Numbered from the stretch's first letter, positions 1 through 12,607 are shown. The stretch is 64,000 bases of DNA from Typhlomys cinereus (GCA_023101885.1 JALPQD010000214.1:2480001-2544000); one strand, 5' to 3'. Notes: generated from the letters alone by a model not told the origin. Translations and numbers: made by a program.

Positions 1-571
1 TGTCCATGAATCTACTAATGTAATTTGCATATGCTGAACCATTCTTACATCCCTGGAATGATGCTAACTTGGTCGTAGATATCTTTTTCATGTGTGGTTT
101 TATATATAGTTGAATTTAGTTTACAAATTTTTATTAAATTTTTTGTGTCCATGTTCATCAGGGAAATTAGTTTATAATTTTCTTTTCTTTTAGTTTGCTA
201 AGTGCTCTTTCTATTTTATAGCAAAATCAGGAAGCATTAGTATGTTCTTTAAAGGTCTGGTAAGATATATCAACAAGTTCATCTGGGTTTGAAATGGTTT
301 TAATTGAGAAATAAGATTCATAAATTCTTAGCAAAACAAACCAAAAGTATAGACAAATGATCTAAATAATAAAGTTAGAGCTTGGAATACAATCTAATAA
401 AATTCAAAGGATCATTAGAATATACTTTGAAAATGTATATTCTAAAAAGTAAAAAGTAGAAGAAATGAATAAACTTTTAAATATTTATGGCCTACCAAAA
501 TACACCAAGAAGATACAAACTGCTTGGGAATATCTATAACAAGCAACGAGATTAGAGCAGAAATAAACAAT
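1..571 (-). mobile_element. L1 ORF2 fragment with 5' inversion (cut by window edge)
   Basis: Positions 1-about 305 read as L1 ORF2 reverse-transcriptase sequence on the - strand (the + strand shows the antisense of the region around the conserved 'GFIPGM' stretch). From about 310 to 571 the sequence is L1 ORF2 on the + strand, from the linker upstream of the RT region. Opposite orientation of a more 5' part beside a more 3' part is the signature of twin priming. Many stops; dead copy. Confidence 0.7.
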
Positions 572-2246
572 AAACAGGTGCTTTGCGAATATTCTCTTAT
601 TCTACTCTGTTTTTTCATTCACTTTATTTAAAAGTTGTACACTTTTATATTTTATGGTCCACTTTGAATAATTATGCATAGGAGTTGAGACTTATATCAA
701 TACTTTTTTTTGACCTATGACTATCCAGATTAAAAAAAATAGCAAAATGAAACTCAAAATGTTCATCTTTAGAACAGATAAATTTTCAAAATCGTCAATA
801 GAATATCAAATAGTAAAGAAAGAATTAAAGTTATATGCTGCTGTATAAAAGAATGGTAGCTACAAGATGTTCAATGATATGCAAATTACTGAACATTACT
901 GTAATATATTGTGGCTGTGACTCTGTGGTTCTAAAGTATACAAAAACCAACCAACACACACACACAGTTTAAGAAAAGCAAATTTAGCAAAAGCAATTTA
1001 AAACAATACTTCCTAAGATTCACCACTTTTAAAGACCTAACAACCCTCTGTAGGTCAAAAACTAGCAACATGAAAAATAACGGGAACATATTAAACAGGA
1101 TCTTATTTAGGAAAGGTGATTTCTGATCAGACTATTAATCCCACAGCATTCCTTGTCCCTGCAGGTTCAATGCCTGCTGTCTTTTTTCAACTGCCAAGTT
1201 TTCTAGTGGTTGATCTTTTCTTTAAACATCTGCTTTGATTCAATGCATTAGGCCCTTCTCAGTTGGCACTGCCTGAAATGGACCAACATTTAACATCTTT
1301 AGATTTTTAACAACAGCATCTCATAAAAAAAAAAAAAAAATAAGGACAAGGGTTAAGTCTTCCTGATTCTAGATGATGAGGATCCATAAGGAAACAGATT
1401 TCTAATATTCTCATCCAAAAAAATGTGTCTATAAAATTATGTGTACAGTCTCACTTAATCAGTACTTGGAAGTAACCCAACGTATTAGGTAATTATTTAC
1501 ATATACATAATACAGAAACATTTGAGGATATAGAAGAAAAAGATAAATGAAAATTAATTTCAAATACCTAAAATATCCTTTATTACAAAATTTCTTAATC
1601 ATGTGGGAATTTGAAGATATGTAAGAAATTCAAGGCACCAAATAGATTGGATACTAAATGGTATTTTGAATGAAGAATGAAATGGTATTTTTTGAAGATT
1701 CCCTGCTCTAACTTTACTTCTTACAATCTTTTACTTCCGTCTCTGCCTCTGCCGCTCTTTGCCTCTCTCCCTCACACAAGTTTTGCTGGTTACAAAATTC
1801 TAAAATCCAAACTACACAATACATCTGGCTATAATTATACATTTAATGTGCATTGACATCTTGCGACAACTTTCTTTTAAACCATGTTTTAATGCAAAAA
1901 AAGTCTTAAATGTTTATGTTTTGTTGCTCATTTCAGTCAAGTTGGCTTTATTCACTATATAATGTGATTTTAGACCTGCTGAAAGATTTTAGAAAAGTAT
2001 GTTAATATTTTAATAGTAGCATGTTTACAATTCCAGGTGCATTCTATAAAGGACAAATACATTGATTTATTATAAAAGATTTCCTTTTAATATTTCAAGT
2101 TATAAAGCACTGCTGCTTTTATTAAAAATAATTTTTAATTGAGTGTTAAACTTGATCTCATACACAAAATAGTTAAGTTGTTATTAAATATATGGGTGGC
2201 TGAATCAAGGAATTTGGGGAACTAATACAAAAAGAACTTATATATG

Positions 2247-2249
<3 letters not shown>
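572..2249. other. Intronic AT-rich sequence, nothing recognised
   Basis: Contains an A run at about 1325-1340 and a C/T-rich patch at 1725-1790. No gene, RNA or recognisable repeat seen. Confidence 0.5.

Positions 2250-2296
<47 letters not shown>
2250..2296. repeat. (CA)n microsatellite
   Basis: About 23 perfect AC dinucleotides. No SINE body is evident beside it, unlike most CA runs in this window. Confidence 0.95.
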
Positions 2297-2297
<1 letters not shown>

Positions 2298-3930
2298 GCT
2301 GAGCAATCAATTTTGTCTTCCTTAGTCTATAGATTGCTTATTCAACATTAACTAGTAAATCACAGATAAAAGGGAGGGTTGTATATTACAAAGATTCGTT
2401 TTATTCTTAATTCCCACTTGAATCTACGTGTAATGTTAAGTTACAGACAGTAAAGGAGAAGCTGTTGTTTTTGAATATGTAATTGCTATTTAGATGATAA
2501 TGGCATGGATGTTGCAGTAGAACCATGATTCAAATTTGAATAAGGTCTTAATGAAAGAGGCTAGGAAAAGAATAAGGAATGAAATACAACAGTGTCAGCA
2601 ACAGACCTTAATGAAGCAAATTACTTTCAGTACCTTTGTAATTCAGGAGAAGCTGAATAAAAAAAGTGACAACTAAAGGATCAAAAGCAGGACCTTTGCA
2701 AACTAAACATGCTTAAAACATGACATCACCGTCTGGGCAACAAGGCATTGTGGAAAACAGCTTCAGTGTTTGGGTTTTAGGGCTCACATTGCAAAATAAC
2801 TACATTAAAAGATCTGGCTAGGCAAGCCAGTTTCCTTAGAAAGCATCTTTATAATTCAAGTTAATGACATTTCAGAACAGAAAAGGAATTTAAATGCCCA
2901 AAGACATCTTGGCTGATTTTTAAAAAGCATTTGATATTAACACTAAGAATAGCTTTAAGGGAAAATTAAGGTGGATTCTGGTAGAAAACAAAGAAGTTTT
3001 CCTTAAGTTCCAAAATATCTATTCTTTCTTGTTAGACTTATAAACCATACAATACATACTACTTAATAACTGATATAACCACTTTTCTATATTCATATTT
3101 TAAAATAAATTTCACTTTAAAAAATCATGCTGAAGAAATCTGAGAGCATATGGTAGCTTCGCTGCCAAATGGAGCATACGTTTAACATTTGAAATGATTT
3201 ACCCAAGGTAGCATTGATAATGGTGGTAGCAACTGAACACAAGGCTCTGGCTTCCAGGAAGTCGTTCAAGGCAAGCAGTGAGTGCTCAATTACAAATGCA
3301 TTTTGATACTTAGAAGGCTATTTTTCTCAAGTCTTCGAAGTTACTATAATTTGGTGATAACATTCACTTCCTATTAAAATTGCTGTCAGGACAGGAGCTT
3401 ATTACCATTCCAAATACAGTATTTGTTGTACAGACTAGTTTATACAATTATAAAACTGATTTATGCCTTTTTCTCAAATATATACACAGATGGAAGTTTT
3501 ACCATCAAAAGACATTAACATAATAGCTTTATATTTATAATTAAAATAATTCCTTAATACTAATGAATTAGTGCCCTGACAGAGTGAATTTACAGAATCT
3601 ATGTAACTGACTGAAAATGGTTTTACTTCAAGATAAGAAAAATGGCAAGAATAAAAGCCTGACACTTAGAAAAATTCGTTGTCATCTCCCTGAATCACTG
3701 TTAGCATTCTAACTACCACCATACTACTAGATTTTATTTTAAGCCAAAGTAAGTCAAGATGGTCTATCCAAAAGTATGAGGCAGAATGTAAAACACACTG
3801 GTTAAGAACACAAACTAGTAATCTAAAGTAAAACTCCATCTCTGTCACTTATTAACTATGTAATCTTTGGCAAATTATGTAGTTAGCTTGCAGGAATACA
3901 GTACTGAGTTCTGTTTAGAATATTTAATTG
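2297..3930. other. Intronic sequence, nothing recognised
   Basis: No gene, RNA or repeat that I can support. Short open frames here on the - strand show no protein-like composition. Confidence 0.5.
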
Positions 3931-4072
3931 CTTATTCACTGATTGATTGATATGTGGGAGCTCATGTCACAGTGTACACAGAGAGAGAGGGCAATTTCTT
4001 CCACCTTCACATGGGATCCTGGGTTCTTCAGGTCTTCAAGCTTACATGGCAAGCACTTCACCAGGCCAATAC
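3931..4072 (-). mobile_element. Degenerate tRNA-headed SINE fragment
   Basis: The + strand ends with a degenerate reverse of the tRNA-like SINE head (CATGGCAAGCACTTCACC...) preceded by body sequence with GGGATCCTGGGTTC. Reads as an old B2/B3-like copy on the - strand. Confidence 0.5.
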
Positions 4073-4649
4073 TAAATTCTTAATGCTACTATGTAAATGA
4101 ATTAACGCTAGTTATCATTATCATCTACTAGTATGCATCTTTGGACTCATAATTGAGGTTTGTATACCACATTTTTTCCAAATTCTAAAACAAATAACGA
4201 TAATACTGGAAACTTTTAAGGTACAGTTCAGATGAGGCTTTGGAAACTATCTGAAAAGATTAGATCATATCGTTAACATTGTTAACTATATGTTTCATCT
4301 AATTAAAATTACTGAACCTGCTGTAGCTTGCATGTTCACCTGACATTTCCAGAACATGTCCTTTTTGCCTCTAACCAACAAACTTATACTAGGATAATAG
4401 CACAGTCAGTCTCCTTGCCTCTACCTTTTCTGCATGTTCCTAAAACGTAATCTGATACTCTTTTTAAAATATTTCATTGCTTGTTTCCTCTCAAAAGGTG
4501 GTTTCCATTTTGTTCTGACTAAATATGGACTTCATCTGTTTTCGTTGGTCATTATTTTAAAAATCAGTCAACACACAAATACTATTGAAGTTCATGAAAC
4601 TTAAAACCTAATGCAATAGTGCTGGGAGGCACAGCACAATAGGAGACAA

Positions 4650-4885
4650 AGGCTTCATGAATGTGTTAATGTTGTCACTGTGCACATTACTGCAGTCTTT
4701 TTCATATAAAGAGGTTAGACCATTCTTTTTCTTCTGAGCTCCCTTGCCCTATGCACTAGGGTGATAAATGAGAAGGCTCTCACCTACAACTTTGAACTTT
4801 GGCCTCCAGAATAAATCTCTGTTCTGTTTCAATCACTCAGTCTCGGCTCATCTACTACAGCATCAGAAAATGAACTAAGGTAATC
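4650..4885 (+). mobile_element. MaLR-type LTR 3' portion
   Basis: The segment CTTTGGCCTCCAGAATAAATCTCTGTTC followed by CACTCAGTC and ending near GAACTAAG resembles the 3' end of MLT1/MST-type MaLR LTRs (polyadenylation AATAAA, then a short R/U5). Old and truncated at its 5' end. The flanking 4073-4649 shows nothing recognised. Confidence 0.5.
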
Positions 4886-5039
4886 ATTTACTTTCTTTGT
4901 AGCAACCCAATGCCATAACTTCAAGTGGCAATGTTCAATGTTATTTTAGGGAATGGTCATTTCACCTATGGTTTCTCCAAGTAAAAACAGCAACAAAGAT
5001 TTCTCATCAAAGATTGAAGGCAACACATATCCTTAAAAT

Positions 5040-5260
5040 AGAATCTAGTTTTTAGAGAAGTTTTAGGTTCACAGTAAAATACAGCAAAAAGTACAGTAAT
5101 TCATCATCTACCTATCACTGCAGATGCACAACTGTTTGCATTATCAGCATGTTCCACAAGAGTATTCCATTTCTCACAACTTATGAATCCATAAGGGAAC
5201 ATCATTATTATCCTAAATCTATACTTTATATTAGAATTCACACATTTATGATACCATGTA
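5040..5260. repeat. Ancient mammalian interspersed repeat (L1 3' end type?)
   Basis: The run AGTTTTAGGTTCACAG, followed by a CAAAAAGTACAG-like stretch and then CATCATTATTATCC, matches a widespread old mammalian repeat I recall as LINE-related. Family name uncertain. 5260-5900 shows nothing recognised. Confidence 0.35.
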
Positions 5261-5904
5261 TCTACCATTATCATAACAGTAGCTTCACTATTCTAAATAT
5301 TCCTAAAACATTATTTTGCTTGTAATTTATAAATGTCACCCTGAATTGTTATCATTTACCACTATCCTATAGAGGAAATAATCATTATTACAATAGATTA
5401 GATTAGTGAAGTACATAAAGTCAGATTATAATATAAAAATGTATTGTTTATGAAGATAGTAATAGTTACTCTATTATACTTATACCACCCCTTTTAGGAT
5501 ATGCAAAATTATTTCTTAAAGGTACTCTAATAATATAGACAGGAGATTATTAAAATTTATTAAAACCAATTTACAAATCACTTATTTTTCCAAAACATAG
5601 TTTTCATAATAAAAACTAAATAGCAGTTCATTAATTACACATATATCTAATCATGTTGGAAGGTTATTTGCCCACTTACTACTCCATACAGTTCAGTGAG
5701 GGGAAGTCTAATTTGAGTCTCTTTCCCCTACTTCACAAAAAGTTTAAAAGCAAACAGTGGTTTGTAACAAATGACATAAGGAGTTCCTATTAATTCAGAA
5801 TGACATTCCAGAAAGAACACGACCAGTAGTGCAGTATCATGGAGGCCAAGTGATATTCAGATTATGAATACTATTCAGAATTAGACTCATTGCTCTAGTT
5901 ATTA

Positions 5905-6270
5905 TAATTTGAATTGGAACTGTCCCTCACAGACTTGTGGTTTGAACACCTGGTTCCTAGCTGGCGCCCTATTTGAGAAAGCTGAGGAAGCTTTAGGAAG
6001 TGGTACCTATCTGAAAAAGCAGGTCACTTGAGTGCACTTTCAAAGGATTCTGTGAGAACCCTGGATCATATGAGAGCATCTGCTTCCTAATCTAACATAA
6101 TAATGAATGACAGTTTTCCACCACATATCCACCACCATGAACTGAGCTGTCCTTTCATTCCTTTCCCACCACAAGCATCAACACCATCTGAAACTGTGGG
6201 CCAAAATAGATGTCTCCCCATGAAACTTTCTGTCAAATATTTAGGCACAATGATACAAAAGTAGTAAACA
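5905..6270 (+). mobile_element. Rodent LTR-like repeat, family A
   Basis: Begins with TTTGAATTGGAACTGTCCC, continues GGTTTGAACACCTGGTTCC and GAAACTGTGGGCCAAAATAGA. The same layout recurs at 20455-20765. It resembles a common rodent LTR-like repeat (TTTGAATGTGAAATGTCCC ... GTGAGCCAAAATAAA). Old copy. Confidence 0.5.
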
Positions 6271-6384
6271 TATCTATTTTATTTCTATACAAATAAAACA
6301 TATTCATATTCTTCAAGTGGTGTTTCTTTTGCAATTAATAATTTATAAATTAAGCTGCCATATGAGGACAGAAGCAATTTGCTG

Positions 6385-6850
6385 AGACAGTAGTTCTTAA
6401 ATTCTGTGACCTGAAGATCTCATTTTACTCTCAAAAATTTATTTAGGGTCCAAAGACTTTTATTTATGACAATTTAATCTACTGGTATTATTTATGTTAG
6501 AAACTAAAATTGAGAAATTTTACATGTGATCATGAATTTACTTGAAAATGGTTTACATATTAATATAAATAGATTGTTACTATAAAAATAAGTTTCCAAT
6601 ATAAAAAATACAGTGAACAGTAGATTTTCATTTCTGTAAATTTTCCTTATTTCCGGCATAAAAGAAGAAAACTGGCTTGTTTTATTTTTATCTTCTTCTG
6701 GATCCAGGCTGCTGTCATATGCTGTTTGGTTGAAGTGTATTGAAGAAATCCCAGCCTCACACCCAGATATGCATTGGGAACAGGGAAGAATTTGTGAGTT
6801 CCATGAACATATCCAATTAAGTATTGCTACTTTTGGATATGCCTCTTTCA
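6385..6850. repeat. Ancient DNA-transposon-like interspersed repeat
   Basis: Contains AAATTCTGTGACCTGAAGAT, a GGGTCCAAAGACTTTTATTT stretch and later TATGCTGTTTGGTTGAAGTG with CCTCACACCCAGATATG. These match an old mammal-wide repeat I recall but cannot name with certainty. It explains a 115-codon open frame on the - strand, which I do not call a gene. 6851-8258 holds nothing recognised. Confidence 0.4.
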
Positions 6851-8256
6851 TAGTTTAAATATCTCACTAGTCAAAAGAGAGACTAAAATTACCTAGGGTC
6901 TTGAACTAATTAAGACAAATTTTTGGAAACCCTGGTGCTGTTGCTTCTTATATTTTGAAATTTAAAATCTGAGCCTAAACTTCCAGGGTTCAAAGTAGGT
7001 TAAAAAACATGATTATTAAATTAGTAGGAAGGTATTTCTCCTCTTACCCATGGCCTGTCATAATACAGAGAAAATGAATTTCTCTTCTCATTTCATAAAT
7101 GAAAAATAGAATACCAAAAAAATTCACATAGAAAATTAAGTTTTATAGTGAAATAAATTAGATTCATAACTTTTTTCTTTAAATTTTAATGAAAAGTTAG
7201 TTTAAACAGCCGCTTTAAAGAATGTACAAGGTTCAGTAATTCTAAGAACTAACATGAGTTTTGTTATTAAAGTTTCATTATAAGCACTCTTTCAAAACTC
7301 TGCAAAAAATTACAAACATCAAGTAGATTTTAGTAACCAGTTTGGAGGTAACAGTAATTATTTTTAGCAAGTAAATTAAATATACTTGTACTCGATGGTA
7401 AAAATTGACAAGAAAGGAGGCTCAGCACATTATTAACTAGAAAACTAGCTCATATTATTTTGAAATACTGCTGCTGCTGCTACTCTCACTATTTCAGAAA
7501 AGGAATAATAAATTTATATTCCAATGAGACCATTAATGACGTAGGAGAACAATCAAGAAACTTTCCTCTGTGGTAGTATAATGAAATCTTCAAGCAGGTG
7601 TAAGAATAACTATTCATCAACACACAAACTAAACAAACTCACTCCTGGTCATGTACAGTACATTGTATAAGCTGTTAATCTAGCATCAAATATTACTCAT
7701 GAGAACAAATTTCAGAAAATGTTATATTTATCAATGGAAAAATCAGGTTCATTGTAAAAGAAATCATATTACATAAATTCATGTGTAATACATTAAGAAA
7801 CACTTACTTTTCATTTTCATTTTGGAAGTCCATTCATTTGAAAACGAAAAAAGTTTAAGAAAAAATGTGAGGAACAAAACTAAATGACAATATCTTTCTC
7901 AAGTATTAGAGAAAAAGAATGCCTGAGGCAATCTTTTATAAAAGCTATTTGAATGGTATGAAATCTAGGTCTTTCACCTCACAGATTATCATTGTGTTCC
8001 ATTGTAGAGCCATAAAATATCAACTTAAAAATGAGATGTTATAAAATATGTAGCATGGAAACCAAGCTAAAGAAGAAGAAATTATAACTATAAAACTGCT
8101 AGTTAACAGAGATTTAAGGGTTTTAAAATATAAAAGGACTTGCTATTACTGCATTGATATTTATTGAATTCCATAATTTTACAGGCAAACTATGAATAAT
8201 TCATCCTATTAAATTTATCTTTCCATCACAAAAATAGCAAAAATGAAAGATGCATA

Positions 8257-8258
<2 letters not shown>

Positions 8259-8305
<47 letters not shown>
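8259..8305. repeat. (AT)n microsatellite
   Basis: About 23 perfect AT dinucleotides, self-complementary and hairpin-prone. Confidence 0.95.
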
Positions 8306-8306
<1 letters not shown>

Positions 8307-8489
8307 CTTCCTGACCTTAAAGTATCTTCCATAAAATTCAACTATCTTTAAAAATATCTGCACACTTCAGTAAGAATTTTAAGTTTAGTTCAATTTTAGA
8401 AATCATGACTCCCTCTTATTAGGACAATTCTTAAAAGAGGATAAGAGAGGTCAGAAGTAGAACAGGAACTTCAGCTGATAATAAAGAAT

Positions 8490-9292
8490 TAACATGTGTA
8501 TATCTATGTGAGTGGTAGGGTACATAACAGACAGGGGCACATGAACATGTGTGTGGAGGTCCAAAGTTGACATTGAATGTCTTCTCTATAGTCCTCTACT
8601 TTTTAAATTGCTTATAATTACAATGGATTTTTATTGTTATTTTCCTTCCCTCATTTCCCCACTTATCATCCCTCTTCTTCCTTACCAAAAAGCTTCCCTT
8701 CTATTCGACTGTATGTGTATGTGTCACACTGAGGAGATGTCTATCTGTAGTCTCTGCTACAGCACAGGCAATAATATTTCAGTAAGGGCATCACTGATAT
8801 CTAGGAGACCACTTCCTCCGGTAAGCTTTGACCAACCTGAATTCCCTCCTTATTCACTATGCCATGGTACTGGGCTCAATCTTACGTAGGCCATGTGCAG
8901 GTGTAGTTGAATTGGTTTTATGATGGGAAGATACTGTGAGTCAGCATCTTTCTCCCACTCTACTTCTCATCTTCTTTCTGTCCTCTCCACATGAATGTAC
9001 CCTGGACTTTGGCATGGGAGATAAGGGGGCAGGGGGGAGTTTTGGGATGTCCTGTCCATGGTTGAATACTCCTCTGTTCTCTACTTTCATTGCTAAGGCA
9101 GGGACTCTCAAATGAACCCAGAGCTCATCACCAGCTAGTCTAGCAAGTCAGCTTGCCCTAGAGAGTCCCTGTGTGCCTCAAAGTGCTGGGACTATAGCCG
9201 GTTTTTAATGTGAGTTCTGGGGATCCAAACTCCATTCTTCATGACTGTAGGCAAGAACCGTATTGACTGAGCTATCTCCACAGTCCTTGGAT
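8490..9292 (-). mobile_element. Old SINE/rodent repeat composite, split by unrelated sequence
   Basis: 8535-8600 carries GTGTGTGGAGGTCCAAAG and TTGACATTGAATGTCTTC, the reverse of a rodent SINE-type body. The tRNA-like end (GGGGATCCAAACTCC ... ACTGAGCTATCTCCACAGTCC) appears only at 9220-9285, so the copy looks interrupted by about 500 bases. The 112-codon open frame at 8551-8889 on the + strand falls in this repeat and is not a gene. Confidence 0.5.
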
Positions 9293-9334
9293 GATTTTCT
9301 TTCTTCTTACTGTATATTTTGGGGCTTTGGGTAA

Positions 9335-9645
9335 ATTTTCCTCTTTATGGACTGAATATTTATATCTGATTCTCAATATTTAAAGGTTGAAACGTTAACC
9401 CCCAAGATAATGGTATTAGGTCTTTGGGAGATAATTAGATACAAGGGCAGACAGACCTCAAAATTGGGATTAGTGTCCCAATAAAAGAGGCACCAGAAAG
9501 CTGATGTGCCCTTTCTAATTCATGAGTACTTGTCAGTACCTTGATCAAACCATCCAGCTTTAAGACAGTAAAAAAATTTTTTCAGTCATTTGTAAATACC
9601 CAGCCTATTCTACTCCATTACAGGATTACAAACAGAGACCAGCCA
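9335..9645 (+). mobile_element. MLT1-type MaLR LTR
   Basis: GGACTGAATATTTATATCTG, then AACGTTAACCCCCAAGATAATGG, GGTCTTTGGGAGATAATTAG and GTGTCCCAATAAAAGAGG follow in order the 5' half of mammalian MLT1 LTRs. Solo and degenerate. Confidence 0.65.
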
Positions 9646-10404
9646 AGGAAAGAGCTATATACTAAAGCAGGCATTTCTAAAAATCTAAATGGTGGTTAGG
9701 TAGGTAAAATATTACCACATTTATGTCACAAAAAAATGCTTTGTTACTTTTAACTTTCACTTTACTACTTGAATATAGATTTCTAGATATAATCCATGAA
9801 TAAACAACAAACTTGTTTCCAGTACAATTTGGAGCCCTGTACAGGGTTGTAACATGCAAATTCATCCACTCATTCACAATTCACACACAACTAAAGACTG
9901 AGTGAACACATGAGATCTATAAAGGAAATTTCATGATCAAGGATTCCAGAGTTTTAGAAGCTGTGAGTGCTCAGATATGTGGAACTGAAAAAGGTGTCTG
10001 CCCTCTCTCAACACAGCTTTAGGGCTAAAAGAGATAATTATGGAGGGAGGAAGCAGTTCTCTCTAAAGCACTTCCAGTAGACCTCAGACACTGGAGCTTC
10101 ATGGCTACTGACCATACTAAGGACTCAACTCTCCACCAGTTTCAACTCTCCAGCAGTTTCTGGAAGTGAAACTTTTCAGTGCTCCTCTAGGTGCAATCTG
10201 GTGCTGCTGTTTTTAAATAGTTTAGTGACTTTACTATTTTAGTACAAGTAAAAACTAAAAACAAACAAACAAAAAAAAATTACATCTAACTCAAAAATTC
10301 TTATAAAACCCCACATTCAAGTCATAAATGATTAAGGCACACATATACTTTAGTTTCAATCATCAGTTGGTAAACGAATCTAAGATACCCAAAACTAATT
10401 CTAG
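9646..10404. other. Intronic sequence, nothing recognised
   Basis: Only an (AAAC)n/A-rich patch at about 10255-10280 stands out. Confidence 0.5.
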
Positions 10405-10515
10405 TCAGGTAAGTAGTAGCTCATACCTGTGACCTCAGTAGTCTGTAGTCTGAGGCAAAATTGACATGAGTTCAAGGTCAACTTACACTATAAAGTGAAA
10501 CAATATCTGAAAAAT
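10405..10515 (+). mobile_element. B1-like SINE
   Basis: AGTAGTAGCTCATACCTGTGA, GAGTTCAAGGTCAACTTACAC and GTGAAACAATATCTG are the ordered blocks of a 7SL-derived B1, heavily mutated. Confidence 0.65.
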
Positions 10516-10574
10516 TACATGGTGGGGAGAAAGTTCAAAAAGTAAGACTGCTGTGCATGGGTAATGACCTTAGC

Positions 10575-10735
10575 TTTAATTTCCTAAACTAATGTAACAA
10601 AAGTTGGCTGTGGCTGTATGTGCAAGAGTTGGGAAGACAGAAGAAACAGGAGGATCACTGAGGCTTGTTCAACACCACACCAATTCAGTGACAGAGCCTG
10701 TCTCACTGGAATAAGGTTGAGAGTAATGAAGCAGA
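10575..10735 (+). mobile_element. B1-like SINE
   Basis: GGCTGTGGCTGTATGTGC, AACAGGAGGATCACTGAGGC and CAGAGCCTGTCTCACTGG give an old B1 layout. Confidence 0.55.
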
Positions 10736-10793
10736 ATAGTAATATCTTTCTGTGACCTACAATCATGTGCACCTGCACAAAAATGTATGCATA

Positions 10794-10795
<2 letters not shown>

Positions 10796-10849
<54 letters not shown>
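10796..10849. repeat. (CA)n microsatellite
   Basis: 27 perfect CA dinucleotides between two old SINE pieces. Confidence 0.95.
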
Positions 10850-10851
<2 letters not shown>

Positions 10852-10857
10852 TCTCTC

Positions 10858-10998
10858 AAAGAAAAACAAGATATCTCAGTCAGTACAATGCTTGAGCAAA
10901 AGGGCCTAAGTTCAAGTCCTAGAACCAAAGTAAGGAAAGTAAGGCGATTACACTGCTGGGGAGGTGTAGAGTCCTGCCTACTTGGGGAATTTACAGGC
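10858..10998 (+). mobile_element. ID/B1 fusion (B4-type) SINE
   Basis: A degenerate tRNA-like head (GATATCTCAGTCAGTACAATGCTTGAGC ... GTTCAAGTCC) followed by B1-like sequence (GCTGGGGAGGTGTAGAGTCC), the arrangement of rodent B4 SINEs. Confidence 0.5.
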
Positions 10999-10999
10999 C

Positions 11000-11435
11000 A
11001 GTGAGAGGTAGGAAAGGAAAGGAAGAAGGAAAGGAAAAAGGAGGAAAGAAAAAAGGAGGAAAGGAAAAAGGAAAGGAAAAAAAGAAAGGAAAAAGGAAAG
11101 AAAAGGAAAAAGGAAAGGAAAAAAAAGGAAAGAAGAAAGGAAAAAGGAAAGGAAAAAAAAGAGAAAGGAAAGGAAAGGAAGGAAAGAAGGAAAGGAAGGA
11201 AAGAAAGGAAAGGAAGGAAAGGAAAGGAAAGGAAAGGAAGGAAAAAGGAAAGACAAGGAGGAAGGAAGGAAAGAGAAAGGAGAGGAAAGGAAAGGCAAGG
11301 AGAGGAAAGGAGAGGAGGAAGAGGAGGGAGGAAAGGAAGGAAGGAGGAAAGGAAAGGAGAGGAAAGGAAAGGAAAGGAAAAAGGAAAGGAAAGGAAAAAG
11401 GAAAGGAAAGGAAAGAAGAAAGGAGGGGAGGGGAA
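11000..11435 (+). repeat. Polypurine tract, (GGAAA/GGAAAA/GGAAG)n
   Basis: About 430 bases that are almost entirely A and G on the + strand, with only a few C interruptions. Units drift between GGAAAA, GGAAA, GGAAG and GAGG. Long open frames on both strands here (Arg/Lys/Glu/Gly-rich or Phe/Ser/Pro/Leu-rich) are composition artefacts. The UMAD1 pre-mRNA would be CU-rich here. Confidence 0.97.
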
Positions 11436-12029
11436 ATGTAGAATGGGCTCAAGGAATGACACACATAGGCACATACCATTTATTGCACATACACGTTTCC
11501 AAATACAGGACACACATATACAAAACAAACAAATGAAAAATGCCATAACTGATTGTATCTTATTAAAAAATTAGTCTGAAATGCAAAATGACTAAAATCT
11601 TTAAGAAAGATCTACATTCCCATTCCCATAAGCTGTGATGTCAATGCCCCTTAATAGAGTTAGGGAACTCATTTCCCACAGAACTTGATACTCACATCCA
11701 GTTAGAAAAAAGGTAACATAATTTCCCACTCCAAGTTACTCTGAGATAAATTTACTTATAAGACAAGATTCTTTTCTGTTTTACCACTGGGTGATGAGTA
11801 GGAGGTGGAGTAGTAGCCATAAAGAGCTGGAGAAGGAAGAGGGTTGGGAGGAATGACCCAAATAGAAACTGACACTGGAGACCTCATAGTGCAAAACACT
11901 TAAGTGACAGTCAAACCCTTGCCAAAAACTGCCTCCAACAAGTTCTAGTTATACATTATACTACAAAGAAAAAAAGAATTAGACAAAATAAAGAGTGCCA
12001 GAATTGACCCTCAAACACCTTTTTTATAT
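11436..12029. other. Intronic sequence, nothing recognised
   Basis: No gene or repeat seen. Confidence 0.5.
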
Positions 12030-12295
12030 TTTACATGTATGTGTGCATGTGCATCAGAGGGCACTGTGTGTCCCTGTGGAGAACCAAGGATAACTTTGGA
12101 AATCATCCTGGATTGCTTCTACCTCCTCCTTGCTTTGTTCTGGGATTTCCCAGGCTCCGCCTACCAAAGTAGGACGTGCAGGCTGCCCAGTTTCCACCTG
12201 GTGTTTTTATGTGGGACCTGGGATCCGAACTCGGGACTTTGTGCTTGTGAGACAGAGTCTTAACCCCTGAGCTATCTCTCCAGTCTGTCAAAACA
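12030..12295 (-). mobile_element. B2-like SINE, full length
   Basis: Reverse strand starts GACTGGAGAGATAGCTCAGG and GGTTAAGACTCTG (tRNA-like head with A box), passes GTTCGGATCCCAGGTCCC (B box), then a body with CCAGGTGGAAAC, GGCGGAGCCTGGGAAATCCC and CAATCCAGGATGATTTCC, ending in TGTCCCTCT-like sequence. The body differs from mouse B2. This is the dominant SINE family in the window. Confidence 0.85.
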
Positions 12296-12607
12296 CCTTT
12301 TGTTAGGTTGAGATAACTGACTTCTGAACACTATCCTCTGAGCTCTGTTCATACACCATAACATGCCTCCCTCCCTTTCTCAAATAAATATATAGTAATA
12401 TATTTTTCAAAAAACCTTTTGTTAAGCCAGGTTATGTCGGGGTTAACAAGTGATTTCTTGGGAAAAAAACCTTGGCTTTAAAACCAATGAAAGTCAACTT
12501 TATAGGGGTTTCTCATATAATCAAAACTTATAACAATATGACTGAATGGATAGCAGCGTTAGAAACATGAAATGATTGATCATATAATGTTTATTTTAAA
12601 AATTATA

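Noticed and set aside
6504..6851. 115-codon - strand open frame
   Set aside because: Falls in an ancient interspersed repeat; no start context or recognised domain.
10584..11546. 320-codon - strand open frame rich in Ser, Phe, Pro and Leu
   Set aside because: It reads through the CA microsatellite and the polypurine tract; the length follows from lack of stops in CCTTT-type repeats, not from coding constraint.
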